The notes under the pieces are model-generated. The model worked only from the letters and a program-made list of their open reading frames with translations. It did no database searches and was not told where the DNA came from. DNA of 64,000 nt from Stutzerimonas xanthomarina (GTDB lineage: Bacteria > Pseudomonadota > Gammaproteobacteria > Pseudomonadales > Pseudomonadaceae): positions 248,001-312,000 of the forward strand of contig NZ_RHQM01000005.1 of assembly GCF_003935375.1 (NCBI RefSeq), given 5' to 3'. Within the stretch, counting starts at the first letter, position 1. Every line of letters begins with the position of its first letter. This document shows, one piece after another, positions 36,041-46,655 of this stretch. Made by a program: the position numbers and the translations under genes.

Positions 36041-37057
36041 TCATTCGGCCTCCTGGGTGTTCGCATCGTCTTCCTCGCCATACTCGGTCTCGAATGCCTG
36101 CGCATCGAGCCCGCGCATCTCACGCAGATAACGGACCAGAATCGGAACGGAACCGTGGGTGACCATCACCCGCTCGGCGCCGGTCTGCTCGATGGCCCAG
36201 AGCAGGCCCGGCCAGTCGGCGTGATCGGAGAGCACGAAGCCGCGGTCGACCCCGCGTCGACGACGGGTGCCGCGCAACATCATCCAGCCGCTGGCGAAGG
36301 CATCGGCATAGTCACCGAAACGACGCATCCATGTGCTCCCGCCAGCTGACGGCGGCGCGAGGATGATGGCCTGCTTCAGCCGAGGGTCGCCCTTTTTCAG
36401 GTCGCCGGCATAAATGGTCGGTGGAAGATAGACACCGCCTTCGCGATAGACCTTGTTCAGTGGCTCCACAGCGCCATGGACGACGATGGTGCCGATGTTC
36501 TCATCCAATCCGTGAAGGATGCGCTGCGCCTTGCCGAAGGCATAGCAGAACAGCACCGAGGCTCGCCCGGCCGCGGCGTTGGCGCGCCACCAGTCATTGA
36601 TGTCGCGGAATACCTCGGCCTGGGACGGCCATTTGTAGATCGGCAAACCGAAGGTCGATTCGGTAATGAAGGTGTGGCAGCGCACCGGCTCGAACGGGGC
36701 GCAGGTGCCGTCCGGCTCGACCTTGTAGTCGCCTGAGGCCACCCAGACCTCGCCCTTGTATTCCAGTCGCACCTGAGCCGAGCCGAGCACATGGCCGGCC
36801 GGGTGGAAGCTGAGCTTTACGCCGTGATGTTCGATGGATTCCCCATAAGCCAGCGTTTGCAGCGGCATATCGGCGGCGATGCGTGAACGCAGAATGCCTT
36901 CGCTGTCGCTTGAAGCCAGGTAATGGCCCATGCCCCAGCGCGCGTGGTCGCCGTGGGCGTGGGTGATGACGGCGCGATCGACCGGACGCCAGGGATCGAT
37001 GTAGAAATCACCGGGTGGGCAGTAGAGGCCTTCGGGACGAGCAACGACAAGATCCAT
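36041..37057 (-). CDS. Ligase-associated DNA damage response exonuclease, MBL fold
   Basis: The product is a metallo-beta-lactamase/beta-CASP nuclease (338 aa) related to SNM1/Artemis. The zinc motif HAHGDHARWG is near residue 41. The beta-CASP region contains ESTFGLPIYKWP, SVLFCYAFGKAQRI and VLSDHADWPGLL. The ATG at 37057 (MDLVVARPEGLYCPPGDFYI) matches family members; the frame reaching 37150 is rejected. It is the first gene of the exonuclease-ligase-helicase-PdeM set and presumably processes DNA ends before ligation. Confidence 0.92.
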   Translation of the reverse strand: MDLVVARPEGLYCPPGDFYIDPWRPVDRAVITHAHGDHARWGMGHYLASSDSEGILRSRIAADMPLQTLAYGESIEHHGVKLSFHPAGHVLGSAQVRLEYKGEVWVASGDYKVEPDGTCAPFEPVRCHTFITESTFGLPIYKWPSQAEVFRDINDWWRANAAAGRASVLFCYAFGKAQRILHGLDENIGTIVVHGAVEPLNKVYREGGVYLPPTIYAGDLKKGDPRLKQAIILAPPSAGGSTWMRRFGDYADAFASGWMMLRGTRRRRGVDRGFVLSDHADWPGLLWAIEQTGAERVMVTHGSVPILVRYLREMRGLDAQAFETEYGEEDDANTQEAE

Positions 37058-37177
37058 GACGACTGGCAGTTCGATGGGCTTGCAGGGTTGGAGCCCGGCG
37101 AGGCGTTTGGAGTTCGCTCGCCAGACTATGGCAGGGGCAGGCCCGTTCAATGAACGGGCTGCAGGGCTGGTCGGAAA

Positions 37178-39622
37178 TCAGCGGATTCGTCCTTCCTGCA
37201 ACTGCAGGTTCTCCTTGGCGAAGTCGTCCACGTCGATGACTTTGCGCCGTGCGAGTTCTGCCATCTGCAGCTGCTCGGCCTCCACGGCATCTATGACGCC
37301 GGCAGCCAGCGCGGCATCGATCAAACTTTCGCCAGCGGCCGGCATGACCGCGCCGGACTTGAGCGCCTTGGCCAGCTTCTTCGCTGCGTCCTGGCTGGTG
37401 GCGAGGATTTCGAAAGCGTGCTTCAGCGCGCCGAGCGGCTGCTCGGGATCCTGCGGGCGGTACATGCCATCGAGGATGCGCTCCAAAGCCGGATCGCCTT
37501 CCGAGCGGCCGAGGAGGGCGGCGACCTCGGCGTCCAGAACGTCGGACGGCCCCTTGTGACGCGCACCGAAGGGGAACACCAACGCATGCAGCAGGTGCCC
37601 GAGAATGCGGTTGGGGAAGTTGGCCAGCACGTCCTGCAGGGCGGATTCGGCCTTTTCCAGACAATCCTCCAGCGCCCAGCGCAGCAGCGGCTCCTGTTCG
37701 GTCGGATGACCGAGATCATGGAACTGCTTGAGCGCTGCGGATGCGAGATAGAGATGGCTGAGCACGTCGCCCAGACGCGCGGAAAGCCGCTCGCGACGCT
37801 TGAGCTCGCCACCGAGCAGCATCATCGACAGATCGGCCAGCATCGCGAATGCCGCGGCGATGCGATTGAGCGCGCGGAAGTAGGGTTGCGTGACGCTCGT
37901 CCCCGGCACACGCCCCATCAGACCGAAGCTCAGACCCAGCAGCAGGGTACTGGCCGTGTTGCTGACGGCGAAGCCGATGTGTTGCATCAACAGGTCATCG
38001 AATTTCACAACAGCGGCTTCACGATCCGGCTCGTGGACCAGCTCCATTTCGCGCAGCACGAACGGATGGCAGCGGATTGCGCCCTGGCCGAAGATCATCA
38101 GGTTGCGCGAGAGGATGTTGGCACCTTCCACGGTGATGGAGATCGGCGCCGACAGCCACAGGCGTCCGAGGTAATTGTTCGGGCCGAGGATGATGCCCTT
38201 GCCGCCGTGGATATCCATGGCGTCGGTGATGCAGGCACGGCCGCGTTCGGTGAGGTGGTACTTCAGAACCGCCGAGAGCACCGAGGGCTTTTCGCCCAGG
38301 TCGACGGCGTTGGCTGTGAGAATACGCGCCGCGTCCATCAGCCAGGCGTTGCCGCCGATGCGCGCCAGCGGCTCCTGAATGCCTTCGAAGGCGGCCAACG
38401 GCACGTTGAACTGCTCGCGGACTTGCGCATAGCGACCGCTTACGTAGCTGCAGACCTTGGCGGCGCTGGTGCCGGTCGCCGGCAGGGAGATCGAGCGGCC
38501 GACCGACAGGCAGTTCATCAGCATCATCCAGCCTTTGCCGATCATGTCTCGGCCGCCGATGATCGCATCCAGCGGCACGAAGACATCCTTGCCCCAGTTC
38601 GGCCCGTTCATGAAGGCCGCACCCAGCGGCAGGTGGCGACGGCCGATGTCCACGCCGGGAGTGTCGGTGGGGATCAGCGCCAGGCTGATGCCGAGTTCCT
38701 CCTCATCGCCCAGCAAGTGATCCGGATCGTAGGTCTTGAAGGCCACGCCGAGCAGGGTCGCCACCGGGCCGAGGGTGATGTAGCGCTTCTCCCAGTTCAG
38801 CCGCAGACCGAGCACTTCTTCGCCCTGCCACTGGCCGCGGCAGATCACGCCGCTGTCGTTCATGGCGCCGGCGTCGGAGCCGGCATATGGGCCGGTGAGG
38901 GCAAAGCAGGGAATGTCGGTGCCATTGGCCAGGCGCGGCAGGTAGTGGTTGCGCTGCTCATCGGTGCCGTAGTGCATCAGCAGCTCGGCCGGACCGAGAG
39001 AGTTGGGCACCATCACGGTACTGGCCAGGTCACCGCTGCGGGTAGCGAGTTTCATCACGATCTGCGAGTGGGCGTAGGCGGAGAAGCCCTTGCCGCCGTA
39101 TTCCTTGGGGATGATCAGGGCGAAGAAGCCTTCGGCCTTGATGTAGTCCCAGGCGGCGGGCGGCAGGTCCATGCGCTGGGCGATATCCCATTCGCTGACC
39201 AGGGCGCAGAGGGTTTCGGTAGGGCCGTCGAGGAAGGCCTGCTCTTCATCCGTGAGGCGCGCCTTCGGATAGCCGAGCAGGGTGTCCCAGTCCGGCCGGC
39301 CGCTAAAGAGTTCGCCGTCCCACCAGACGGTGCCGGCGTCGATGGCGTCGCGCTCGGTGGCGGAAATCGGCGGTAGCACCTTCTTGAACCAGTCGAACAT
39401 CGGCCCGCTGAAGTACTTGCGGCGCACGTCTGCGACCAATAGAGGCACCGCAATGGCGATCAAGGCGAGCCAGAGCAGGAATACCACCACCCCGGAGGTG
39501 TCGGCAGCGGTCATGAAGACCAGGTAGGTGGCGACGATCACCAGTGCCGGCACCGGCGACAGGCGCAGGTGGGCGATTACGGCAATGCCGAGCAGTAGAA
39601 CCAGCAACCAGAGCAGCGTCAT
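37178..39622 (-). CDS. fadE: Acyl-CoA dehydrogenase FadE
   Basis: A membrane-bound FAD enzyme (814 aa, the same length as E. coli FadE) for the first beta-oxidation step. Two to three N-terminal membrane segments (residues about 1-65) precede the acyl-CoA dehydrogenase core: IIPKEYGGKGFSAYAHSQI, CFALTGPYAGSDAGAM, and the active-site region DAMDIHGGKGIILGPNNYLG. A long FadE-specific C-terminal domain follows. AAAGGA precedes the ATG. It lies 120 bases upstream of the exonuclease on the same strand and is probably separately expressed. Pseudomonas usually has more than one FadE. Confidence 0.95.
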   Translation of the reverse strand: MTLLWLLVLLLGIAVIAHLRLSPVPALVIVATYLVFMTAADTSGVVVFLLWLALIAIAVPLLVADVRRKYFSGPMFDWFKKVLPPISATERDAIDAGTVWWDGELFSGRPDWDTLLGYPKARLTDEEQAFLDGPTETLCALVSEWDIAQRMDLPPAAWDYIKAEGFFALIIPKEYGGKGFSAYAHSQIVMKLATRSGDLASTVMVPNSLGPAELLMHYGTDEQRNHYLPRLANGTDIPCFALTGPYAGSDAGAMNDSGVICRGQWQGEEVLGLRLNWEKRYITLGPVATLLGVAFKTYDPDHLLGDEEELGISLALIPTDTPGVDIGRRHLPLGAAFMNGPNWGKDVFVPLDAIIGGRDMIGKGWMMLMNCLSVGRSISLPATGTSAAKVCSYVSGRYAQVREQFNVPLAAFEGIQEPLARIGGNAWLMDAARILTANAVDLGEKPSVLSAVLKYHLTERGRACITDAMDIHGGKGIILGPNNYLGRLWLSAPISITVEGANILSRNLMIFGQGAIRCHPFVLREMELVHEPDREAAVVKFDDLLMQHIGFAVSNTASTLLLGLSFGLMGRVPGTSVTQPYFRALNRIAAAFAMLADLSMMLLGGELKRRERLSARLGDVLSHLYLASAALKQFHDLGHPTEQEPLLRWALEDCLEKAESALQDVLANFPNRILGHLLHALVFPFGARHKGPSDVLDAEVAALLGRSEGDPALERILDGMYRPQDPEQPLGALKHAFEILATSQDAAKKLAKALKSGAVMPAAGESLIDAALAAGVIDAVEAEQLQMAELARRKVIDVDDFAKENLQLQEGRIR

Positions 39623-39735
39623 GAGTCTTATCCTTTCAGGTTCGAACAGCTTCCGTCTTCAGCATAGGCGCTTGCGCCGCTGCAGCGAAGGGACGAGGTG
39701 GCGCCGCCGGCCAACGGGCGGCGACGGGGGATGGT

Positions 39736-40875
39736 TCAGCTCGGCCGGGCGCCGAGCATTTGCGTGTCGGCATCGTCGGCGTTCTGGTTGGCTGCCGGCT
39801 TTTCCTGCGGCACGCCGGCAACATTGATTTCCGGCAATCGCCCACCGATGAATTCGATGCTGCGGGTGGGGAAGGCGAACTGCACGTCCATGTCGCGAAT
39901 GCCCTGCAGCAGGGCGAGGTTGATCTCCTGCTGGGTGTCCATGTACTTGTTGTAGTCCGAGACCTGCATGATGTAGACGACCTCGAAGGTCAGCTGACTA
40001 TCGTCGAAGCCGAGGAAATGCGCGCGGTCGAACTTCGCCACTTCGATGCCTTCGATGATGCGCTTCACCAGTGCCGTCACCTCTTTCACCTTTTCGGTTG
40101 GCGTGTCATAGGTGATGCCGAACTTGAAGACGATCCGCCGTGTGTTCATGCGCTTGTAGTTGTGCACGATCTGCCGCAACAGGTCGGCGTTGGATACAAC
40201 CACCTGTTCGCCGCTGAGGGCGCGAATGCGCGTGGTTTTCAGGCCGATGTGCTCGATGTTGCCGGCCACCTCGCCGAATACCACGAAGTCACCGATCTCG
40301 AACGGCTTGTCCACGCCGATGGACAGCGAGGCGAAGATGTCGCTGAGCAGCGTCTGTACTGCCAGGGCGATGGCGATACCGCCAACCCCGAGGCTGGCGA
40401 TCATGGCGGTGATGTCGACACCCAGGTTGGCGAGGATCGATAGCAGCATCATGGTCCAGACCACGATACGGATCATGATGCCGATGATGGTGGTGGTGAC
40501 CGGATTGCGAGCCTTGCCGTCGCGGGTCAGGCTCTCCATCCACAGGCGCACACCGGTGTCCATCCACAGCGCGAACTGGAACGCGAGGGCGATGAACCAG
40601 CCGTGGGACATTGTCGATTCCCAGCGAGGCGACAGTTCGACCGTCTTCAGTGCGATCAGCAGTGAGAACGCCAGGATCAGCAGATTGCTGGTGCGTGAAA
40701 GCAGTTCGGCGGTGATGCCGAGGAACTTGGTCTTGGACCCGGTGGCGAGTTTGTTGAGGCGCCTGGTGACGATCCCGAGGATGGTGCGCAGAACCAGGTA
40801 GCTGACGATGGTGATCCCCAGCACGATCGCCAGGTTGATCCAGAGTGTCTCGTTGAGCAGGGCGTCCCAGTTCAT
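39736..40875 (-). CDS. MscS-family mechanosensitive channel
   Basis: The channel (379 aa) has four to five N-terminal membrane helices, then the pore helix with its Ala/Gly pattern (ITAMIASLGVGGIAIALAVQ). The MscS beta domain follows (KPFEIGDFVVFGEVAGNIEH; VVVSNADLLRQIVHNYKRM). The cytoplasmic tail ends in a polar stretch. GGAGG precedes the ATG. Larger than MscS itself (286 aa), it belongs to the YbdG/YnaI-like mid-size group; gating threshold and selectivity cannot be read from sequence. Confidence 0.9.
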   Translation of the reverse strand: MNWDALLNETLWINLAIVLGITIVSYLVLRTILGIVTRRLNKLATGSKTKFLGITAELLSRTSNLLILAFSLLIALKTVELSPRWESTMSHGWFIALAFQFALWMDTGVRLWMESLTRDGKARNPVTTTIIGIMIRIVVWTMMLLSILANLGVDITAMIASLGVGGIAIALAVQTLLSDIFASLSIGVDKPFEIGDFVVFGEVAGNIEHIGLKTTRIRALSGEQVVVSNADLLRQIVHNYKRMNTRRIVFKFGITYDTPTEKVKEVTALVKRIIEGIEVAKFDRAHFLGFDDSQLTFEVVYIMQVSDYNKYMDTQQEINLALLQGIRDMDVQFAFPTRSIEFIGGRLPEINVAGVPQEKPAANQNADDADTQMLGARPS

Positions 40876-41007
40876 CCATATCCTCCGATAAGGGTGCGTA
40901 TGATGCAGCGAAGGCCACGTTTTTCAGTGGCCCTCGCTGCTCATAAGTTCCCTATGTCGGCGGCGGTATGGGTGGTGCTGGCGGACTCGGTGGTTGCGTT
41001 GGTGCTA

Positions 41008-41364
41008 TCAGTCGCTCGGTAAGGCAGTGGCGAGCTCGTCGTAGCCGCCGGCGTTAATGACCTGTGTGTAGCCGAGCTTCTCGAGCACGTCCTGCGCTTC
41101 GGAGGCGCGTCGGCCGCTGCGGCAGTAGAGCACGACCGGGGTGTCCTTTTCCGGGGCCAGCGTTCCGATCCGCTCGGCGATATCCGGAGTCTCGATGCGA
41201 ACCGCGCCGGGTAGCGCTCCTTCGGCGAACTCGTCAGCAGTCCTTACATCGATCAGTACGGTGTCGGCTCGCTGCAGCATCTGCAGGGCGGTGGGCTGAT
41301 CGATCTCGCCAGCCGATGCGTGCAGGCTCAGAGCCAGCAGTAGGGAAAGAATCGGGGCGCGCAT
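41008..41364 (-). CDS. Periplasmic single-domain rhodanese
   Basis: A 118-residue protein with a signal peptide (MRAPILSLLLALSLHASA) and one rhodanese domain. Cys81 in VVLYCRSGRRASEA is the active-site loop of a sulfurtransferase, and DVRTADEFAEGALPGA is the conserved N-terminal signature. A GAGGAG ribosome site is present. PspE-like periplasmic rhodaneses transfer sulfane sulfur to cyanide or thiols; the physiological acceptor is unknown. Confidence 0.88.
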   Translation of the reverse strand: MRAPILSLLLALSLHASAGEIDQPTALQMLQRADTVLIDVRTADEFAEGALPGAVRIETPDIAERIGTLAPEKDTPVVLYCRSGRRASEAQDVLEKLGYTQVINAGGYDELATALPSD

Positions 41365-41395
41365 GGGAACTCCTCGCAGCGCGCCGGTGGCGCGC

Positions 41396-41491
41396 TCAGC
41401 TGAATATACGGGTCAGGTTGGGCAGGATGAGAATCACTGCCGTGGCAATGACGATCAGTGTCGCCTGCCGAAATTTCTTCTGCTTGAGCAT
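41396..41491 (-). CDS. Putative 31-residue single-pass membrane peptide
   Basis: A short reading frame, too small for a standard ORF cut-off: a basic MLKQKKFRQ start, a hydrophobic helix ATLIVIATAVILILPNL, and a TRIFS end, giving Lys/Arg-in topology. It is 31 bases upstream of the rhodanese start on the same strand. The composition is far from what random GC-rich sequence gives (no Gly, seven Ile). The ribosome site (AAAGG) is modest. I judge it likely to be a real small protein, not proven. Confidence 0.5.
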   Translation of the reverse strand: MLKQKKFRQATLIVIATAVILILPNLTRIFS

Positions 41492-41714
41492 GACATGGCC
41501 TTTTATTCTTGTGTGTAGCGATTATCGCCTTGCCGAAGGGGCGGAGACGGTACGTGACCGCGGTTTCCAGAATCCGACGCCGGTAAACGAGACGTGCCGG
41601 ACATTCGCCCAGACTCAAGACAAAGCAATTTCCGCACCAGCGAACGCTTCCAGCGATGGAGCTGGTCGCTTCTTTTGGTTGTCTTCCGTTTTACACCGCA
41701 TCGGAGGACAAACA

Positions 41715-42227
41715 ATGAACAAGCCGAAGTTTCCGCTAGTACTGTTACTCACCGCCATTTCCAGCGCAGCATTGGCGCAGCAGGAGGGCATGACGCTGCA
41801 GCAGGAGCGTGACCAGATGGGTGCCGATTTGGAAGAAAATCGCCAGCAGATCGGTCGCGATATCAACCGTATCCGTGAGCCGGGCACCACTCGGGAGCAG
41901 ACGCCTGGTATCAACCGAGGGGGCGTGCAGAGTGATGCGTACAACCCCCGACCCAACGTTCCGGGTGCCACGAACCCGCCGACCGGGACCGGTTTGCCGA
42001 GTCCGCAGAACAATGTCCGCCAGCCGAACGGTGGCGTGGGCGCGAATCCTGCTCCGGGCACCACCCAGCCGCAGACCGCTCCGGGTGGTGCCAATGGAAA
42101 CGCCAATCAGGGCGGCGTCACACCGCCGGGTGGAATCGGAACAGGTAGCGGTAACGGTGCAGGCGGAGCCAGCAGCGGCGGTGCGGCCAGCGGCGGCGCA
42201 ACGGGTGGCGCCGCCGGCCAGCGTTGA
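41715..42227 (+). CDS. Exported low-complexity Pro/Gly/Asn-rich protein, 170 aa
   Basis: A signal peptide (MNKPKFPLVLLLTAISSAALA) is followed by a short helical charged region (LQQERDQMGADLEENRQQIG). A disordered tail rich in Pro, Asn and Thr then gives way to Gly/Ala/Ser. GGAGG at 41703-41707 fixes the start; the open frame reaches back to 41064 but overlaps other genes. No domain recognised. It is divergent from the membrane peptide and rhodanese; the 223-base gap between has no other gene that I can see. Confidence 0.75.
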   Translation: MNKPKFPLVLLLTAISSAALAQQEGMTLQQERDQMGADLEENRQQIGRDINRIREPGTTREQTPGINRGGVQSDAYNPRPNVPGATNPPTGTGLPSPQNNVRQPNGGVGANPAPGTTQPQTAPGGANGNANQGGVTPPGGIGTGSGNGAGGASSGGAASGGATGGAAGQR

Positions 42228-42239
42228 GTCGGCCGGCGT

Positions 42240-42680
42240 TCAGCTGGTGGTGTCGCCGCTGCTCAGAAGTCTCAGGGTGGCCGGATCGGGCTGACCGTCA
42301 AAGAAGGCTTGCAGCGCCTGCTCGAACTGGGCGGAGTCTGGCGCTACATGGGCGAAGAGGGTCATGCAGGAGTGAAACTTCAGGTCGTCTGGGCTTCCCA
42401 GAATCTGCTGTGCGCTTTTGTGGTGATGCCCTAGCATCGCCTCGGTGCAGGCCAGCAGACGTGCCCCCAGCAGCGGATGCTGCAGATAGGCTTCAGCCTC
42501 GGCTCGGCCCGAAATCGCGTAGCGCTGTGCCATGGCGCTGCGACCAAGCCCCTGCAGCTGCGGAAAGATGAACCACATCCAGTGCGTACGTTTGCGCCCG
42601 CTGCGCAGTTCTGCCAGCGCCTGCGGATACTGGAGTTGTTGCGCGTCGACGAAGCGCTGCAGGTGGTCGGGATCGGCCAT
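42240..42680 (-). CDS. DUF1810 family protein
   Basis: The product has 146 residues. Typical DUF1810 features are DPDHLQRFVDAQQLQYPQAL, then ELRSGRKRTHWMWFIFPQLQ, then KFHSCMTLFAHVAPDSAQFE. These proteins are small, soluble and helical, related to the YbiA-like/calpastatin-annotated group, of unknown function. The ATG at 42680 begins the family N terminus; the frame extends to 42884 across the tRNA terminator, which is not plausible. It is convergent with the preceding gene. Confidence 0.85.
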   Translation of the reverse strand: MADPDHLQRFVDAQQLQYPQALAELRSGRKRTHWMWFIFPQLQGLGRSAMAQRYAISGRAEAEAYLQHPLLGARLLACTEAMLGHHHKSAQQILGSPDDLKFHSCMTLFAHVAPDSAQFEQALQAFFDGQPDPATLRLLSSGDTTS

Positions 42681-42785
42681 GGAAGTGATTGCGGCATGAA
42701 AGAACTGCGAGCAATCTGCAACAGGGCAGGCGGCACGGCAATCGCTGACGGACGTATGGTGCCCTCGGATCGGGGCTCTCGAACG

Positions 42786-42823
42786 CAAAAAACCCCTGAC
42801 TTCGGGGAAGTCAGGGGTTTTGC
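42786..42823 (-). terminator. Terminator of tRNA-Ser
   Basis: On the minus strand AAACCCCTGAC pairs with GTCAGGGGTTT around a short loop, followed by a T-run. It lies 12 bases beyond the tRNA 3' end. Confidence 0.88.
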
Positions 42824-42835
42824 TTGAATCGAATA

Positions 42836-42925
42836 TGGCGGTGAGGAAGGGATTCGAACCCTTGATACGATTTCTCGTATACACACTTTCCAGGCGTGCT
42901 CCTTCAACCGCTCGGACACCTCACC
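42836..42925 (-). tRNA. tRNA-Ser (anticodon GGA)
   Basis: A 90-nt class II tRNA ending in encoded CCA (42838-42836). The 7-bp acceptor stem is GGTGAGG/CCTCACC. The anticodon loop CTGGAAA gives GGA, reading UCC/UCU serine codons. The long variable arm (around TATACGAGAAATCGTAT) is as expected for serine, and the T loop has GGTTCGAATCC. A strong terminator follows. Confidence 0.96.
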
Positions 42926-43131
42926 GGATCGACGGAGGTTCATGTCCGTCGAGGCGCGCTAATGTAATCGAACCCTGTGCCTTTGGCAAAAACTTTTTTA
43001 GCTTATTCATGCGCTTAACAAATTCGTCTCGCTCAGGTGACAGGCTGCACGTTCCGCTAGACTCCTGATTGCAGCCTTGGTCGATGCCTGGGTTATTTTG
43101 AAGAAGAAGCCGAGCGGAGCTCACCTGTTCC

Positions 43132-44418
43132 ATGAAACTGACAAGCAAGTCAGGCAAGCATATCGATACCTTGCTGGTGCCGACCCGGCGTCGGGTTGCT
43201 GTCGCCCGCCTGGAATTGGGTATGTACGTCTGCGAGCTGGATCGGCCGTGGAATGAAACGAACTTTGCGTTCCAGGGTTTTCCGCTGCTGAAGCCCGCCG
43301 AGATACGCGCGCTACTCAACTGTTGCGAGTATGTCTACGTCGACGATACGCGCAGAGTTCGCTTGCAGCACGATACGCCGGTTCCGGTCGTCGGGCCGCG
43401 TGTTCGCAAGCCGATAGAGCGACCGCAGCACGCGCTTTCGACCGAGGTGGAAGAGGCCCGCGCAGCCTATCTGGATGGCTCCCGCCTGATCGAACAGGTA
43501 CTGGCCGACGTGCAGCATGGACGAGTGATCGACACCCGCGCATGCCATGGCGCCGTCAAGCGCAACCTGGCCAGCATGCTGCGCAATGAAAGCGCCATGC
43601 TCTGGCTGGTCCGGCTGAAGAACAAGGATCTCTACACCAGCCTGCACTGCTTGTCGGTGTCGATCATGGCGATGGGCTTCGGCAATCATCTCGGTCTGCA
43701 GGACGACAAACTCCAGCTGCTGGGCATGGCGGGGCTGCTGCACGACGTCGGCAAAATGCGCATCGATCCGGAGATTCTCAACAAGCCCGGAAAGCTCACC
43801 GCGCAGGAGTTCGAGGTGATCAAGCGGCATCCGGTCTTCGGCCTGGAAGCGCTGCGGGCGCAACCCGGTATTCCGGAGGCTGCACTGCACGCTGCGTATG
43901 GCCATCACGAGCGACTCGATGGCACTGGATATCCGCTGGGTTCGGGGCCGGCGCAGATTTCCTACATGACGCGCATCATCACCATTGTCGACGCCTTCGA
44001 CGCCATTACCAGCCACAGGGCCTACGATTGCGCGCGCCCGGTGCAATCGGCTTTCGAGATCCTGCGCAGTGCCAGCGGCAGGCAGTTCGACGAGGATCTG
44101 GTGCGCGAATTCATCCGCTGGCTGGGGGCGTTCCCGGTGGGTACGCTCGTCGAGTTGCATACCGGGGAGGTCGCCGTGGTAGTGGAAAAACATCGGCAAT
44201 ACCAACTCCGCCCCCGTGTTGTGGTGCTGCGCGATGCCGCCAAGCAGCGCTGCACGCCGCGTTATCTGGATCTGGCGCAGATCACCGTGGACGAGGAGGG
44301 TGCGCCTTACCGGATATCCGTCGGTCTGCCGGATGGCTCTTTCGGGCTTCATCTCGCCGACCCCGAGCTACAGGCCATCCTGCACCCCGAGACACTGGCC
44401 GACTTCGAATCGAGCTGA
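43132..44418 (+). CDS. HD-GYP domain protein with DUF3391 (probable c-di-GMP phosphodiesterase)
   Basis: This cytoplasmic protein has 428 residues. The N-terminal DUF3391 domain (MYVCELDRPWNETNFAFQGF) is followed by an HD-GYP domain: HD at about 204-205 in GLLHDVGKMRIDPEILNKPG, then HHERLDGTGYPLG at about 258-270. The HD and GYP residues needed for the bimetal centre and for degradation of cyclic di-GMP are present, so catalysis is likely. The single-gene unit lies 206 bases beyond tRNA-Ser; I see nothing definite in that gap. Confidence 0.92.
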   Translation: MKLTSKSGKHIDTLLVPTRRRVAVARLELGMYVCELDRPWNETNFAFQGFPLLKPAEIRALLNCCEYVYVDDTRRVRLQHDTPVPVVGPRVRKPIERPQHALSTEVEEARAAYLDGSRLIEQVLADVQHGRVIDTRACHGAVKRNLASMLRNESAMLWLVRLKNKDLYTSLHCLSVSIMAMGFGNHLGLQDDKLQLLGMAGLLHDVGKMRIDPEILNKPGKLTAQEFEVIKRHPVFGLEALRAQPGIPEAALHAAYGHHERLDGTGYPLGSGPAQISYMTRIITIVDAFDAITSHRAYDCARPVQSAFEILRSASGRQFDEDLVREFIRWLGAFPVGTLVELHTGEVAVVVEKHRQYQLRPRVVVLRDAAKQRCTPRYLDLAQITVDEEGAPYRISVGLPDGSFGLHLADPELQAILHPETLADFESS

Positions 44419-44547
44419 TCCTTCTGTACAGATACGTTTCGGTGCGGCTTTGACGCCTCTGGCGTGACCGGCCGGTCGGTCATCGCGCTTTACCTGAGCC
44501 TGAGCGCTGGGTAACGTCTGCCCACTTTAAAAACAAGGAATCTCGTC

Positions 44548-45237
44548 ATGAGTGAGCTGGTCTCCTACCAATTCGAAGACGGCGTTGCCACGCTGACGCT
44601 GTGCAATGGCAAGGTCAACGCCCTTTCGCCTGCCGTGTTCGAGGCGCTCAATGCGGCGCTGGACCGCGCCGAGCAGGACCGGGCCATCGTCATCCTCACC
44701 GGCCAGCCCGGCATCCTTTCCGGTGGCTACGACCTCAAGGTCATGACCTCCAGCCCGCAGAACGCCATGGCACTGGTCGCCACCGGCTCGACCTTCTCCC
44801 GCCGCATGCTGGCGCATCCATTCCCGATCATCGTCGCCTGCCCGGGGCACGCCATCGCGAAGGGCGCTTTCCTGCTCTTGTCGTCGGATTACCGCATCGG
44901 GGTCGAGGGCCCTTTCCATATCGGCCTCAACGAGGTGCAGATCGGCATGACCATGCACCACGCTGGTATCGAGCTGGCACGTGATCGCCTGCGCAAGTCG
45001 GCATTCCATCGCTCGGTGATCAATGGCGAGATGTTCGACCCGGCAGGCGCAGTGGATGCCGGCTTCCTCGACAAGGTAGTGCCAGCCGGTGAGCTGCTGG
45101 CGGTGGCCAAGGCGGCTGCCGAGCAGCTTAAAAAGATCAACATGGTGGCGCACAAGAACACCAAGCTGAAAGTGCGCAAGGCGCTGCTGGAGACGCTGGA
45201 CCAGGCGATAGCCCTGGATCAGCAGCACTTCGGCTGA
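44548..45237 (+). CDS. Crotonase / enoyl-CoA hydratase family protein
   Basis: A 229-residue crotonase-fold protein with the oxyanion-hole segments PGILSGGYDLKVM and CPGHAIAKGAFLLLSSDYRI. A single candidate catalytic Glu lies in GLNEVQIGMTMH. It is shorter than FadB-type hydratases and lacks the second conserved Glu region I would expect, so hydratase, isomerase or thioesterase activity is open. AAGGA precedes the ATG; a terminator follows after about 80 bases. Confidence 0.85.
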   Translation: MSELVSYQFEDGVATLTLCNGKVNALSPAVFEALNAALDRAEQDRAIVILTGQPGILSGGYDLKVMTSSPQNAMALVATGSTFSRRMLAHPFPIIVACPGHAIAKGAFLLLSSDYRIGVEGPFHIGLNEVQIGMTMHHAGIELARDRLRKSAFHRSVINGEMFDPAGAVDAGFLDKVVPAGELLAVAKAAAEQLKKINMVAHKNTKLKVRKALLETLDQAIALDQQHFG

Positions 45238-46599
<1,362 letters not shown>

Positions 46600-46655
46600 T
46601 CAATCCTGCGCGGTGCCGAAGGGCATCGCGCCTCTACCAAACGAGAGCACACTCA

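Noticed and set aside
37418..39376. 652-residue open frame antisense to fadE
   Set aside because: It mirrors the fadE codons; His/Gln/Gly-rich nonsense without domains. fadE itself is certain.
41064..41714. Long upstream extension of the Pro/Gly-rich exported protein
   Set aside because: It overlaps the rhodanese and small peptide genes, lacks a start signal, and would bury a good signal peptide and GGAGG site.
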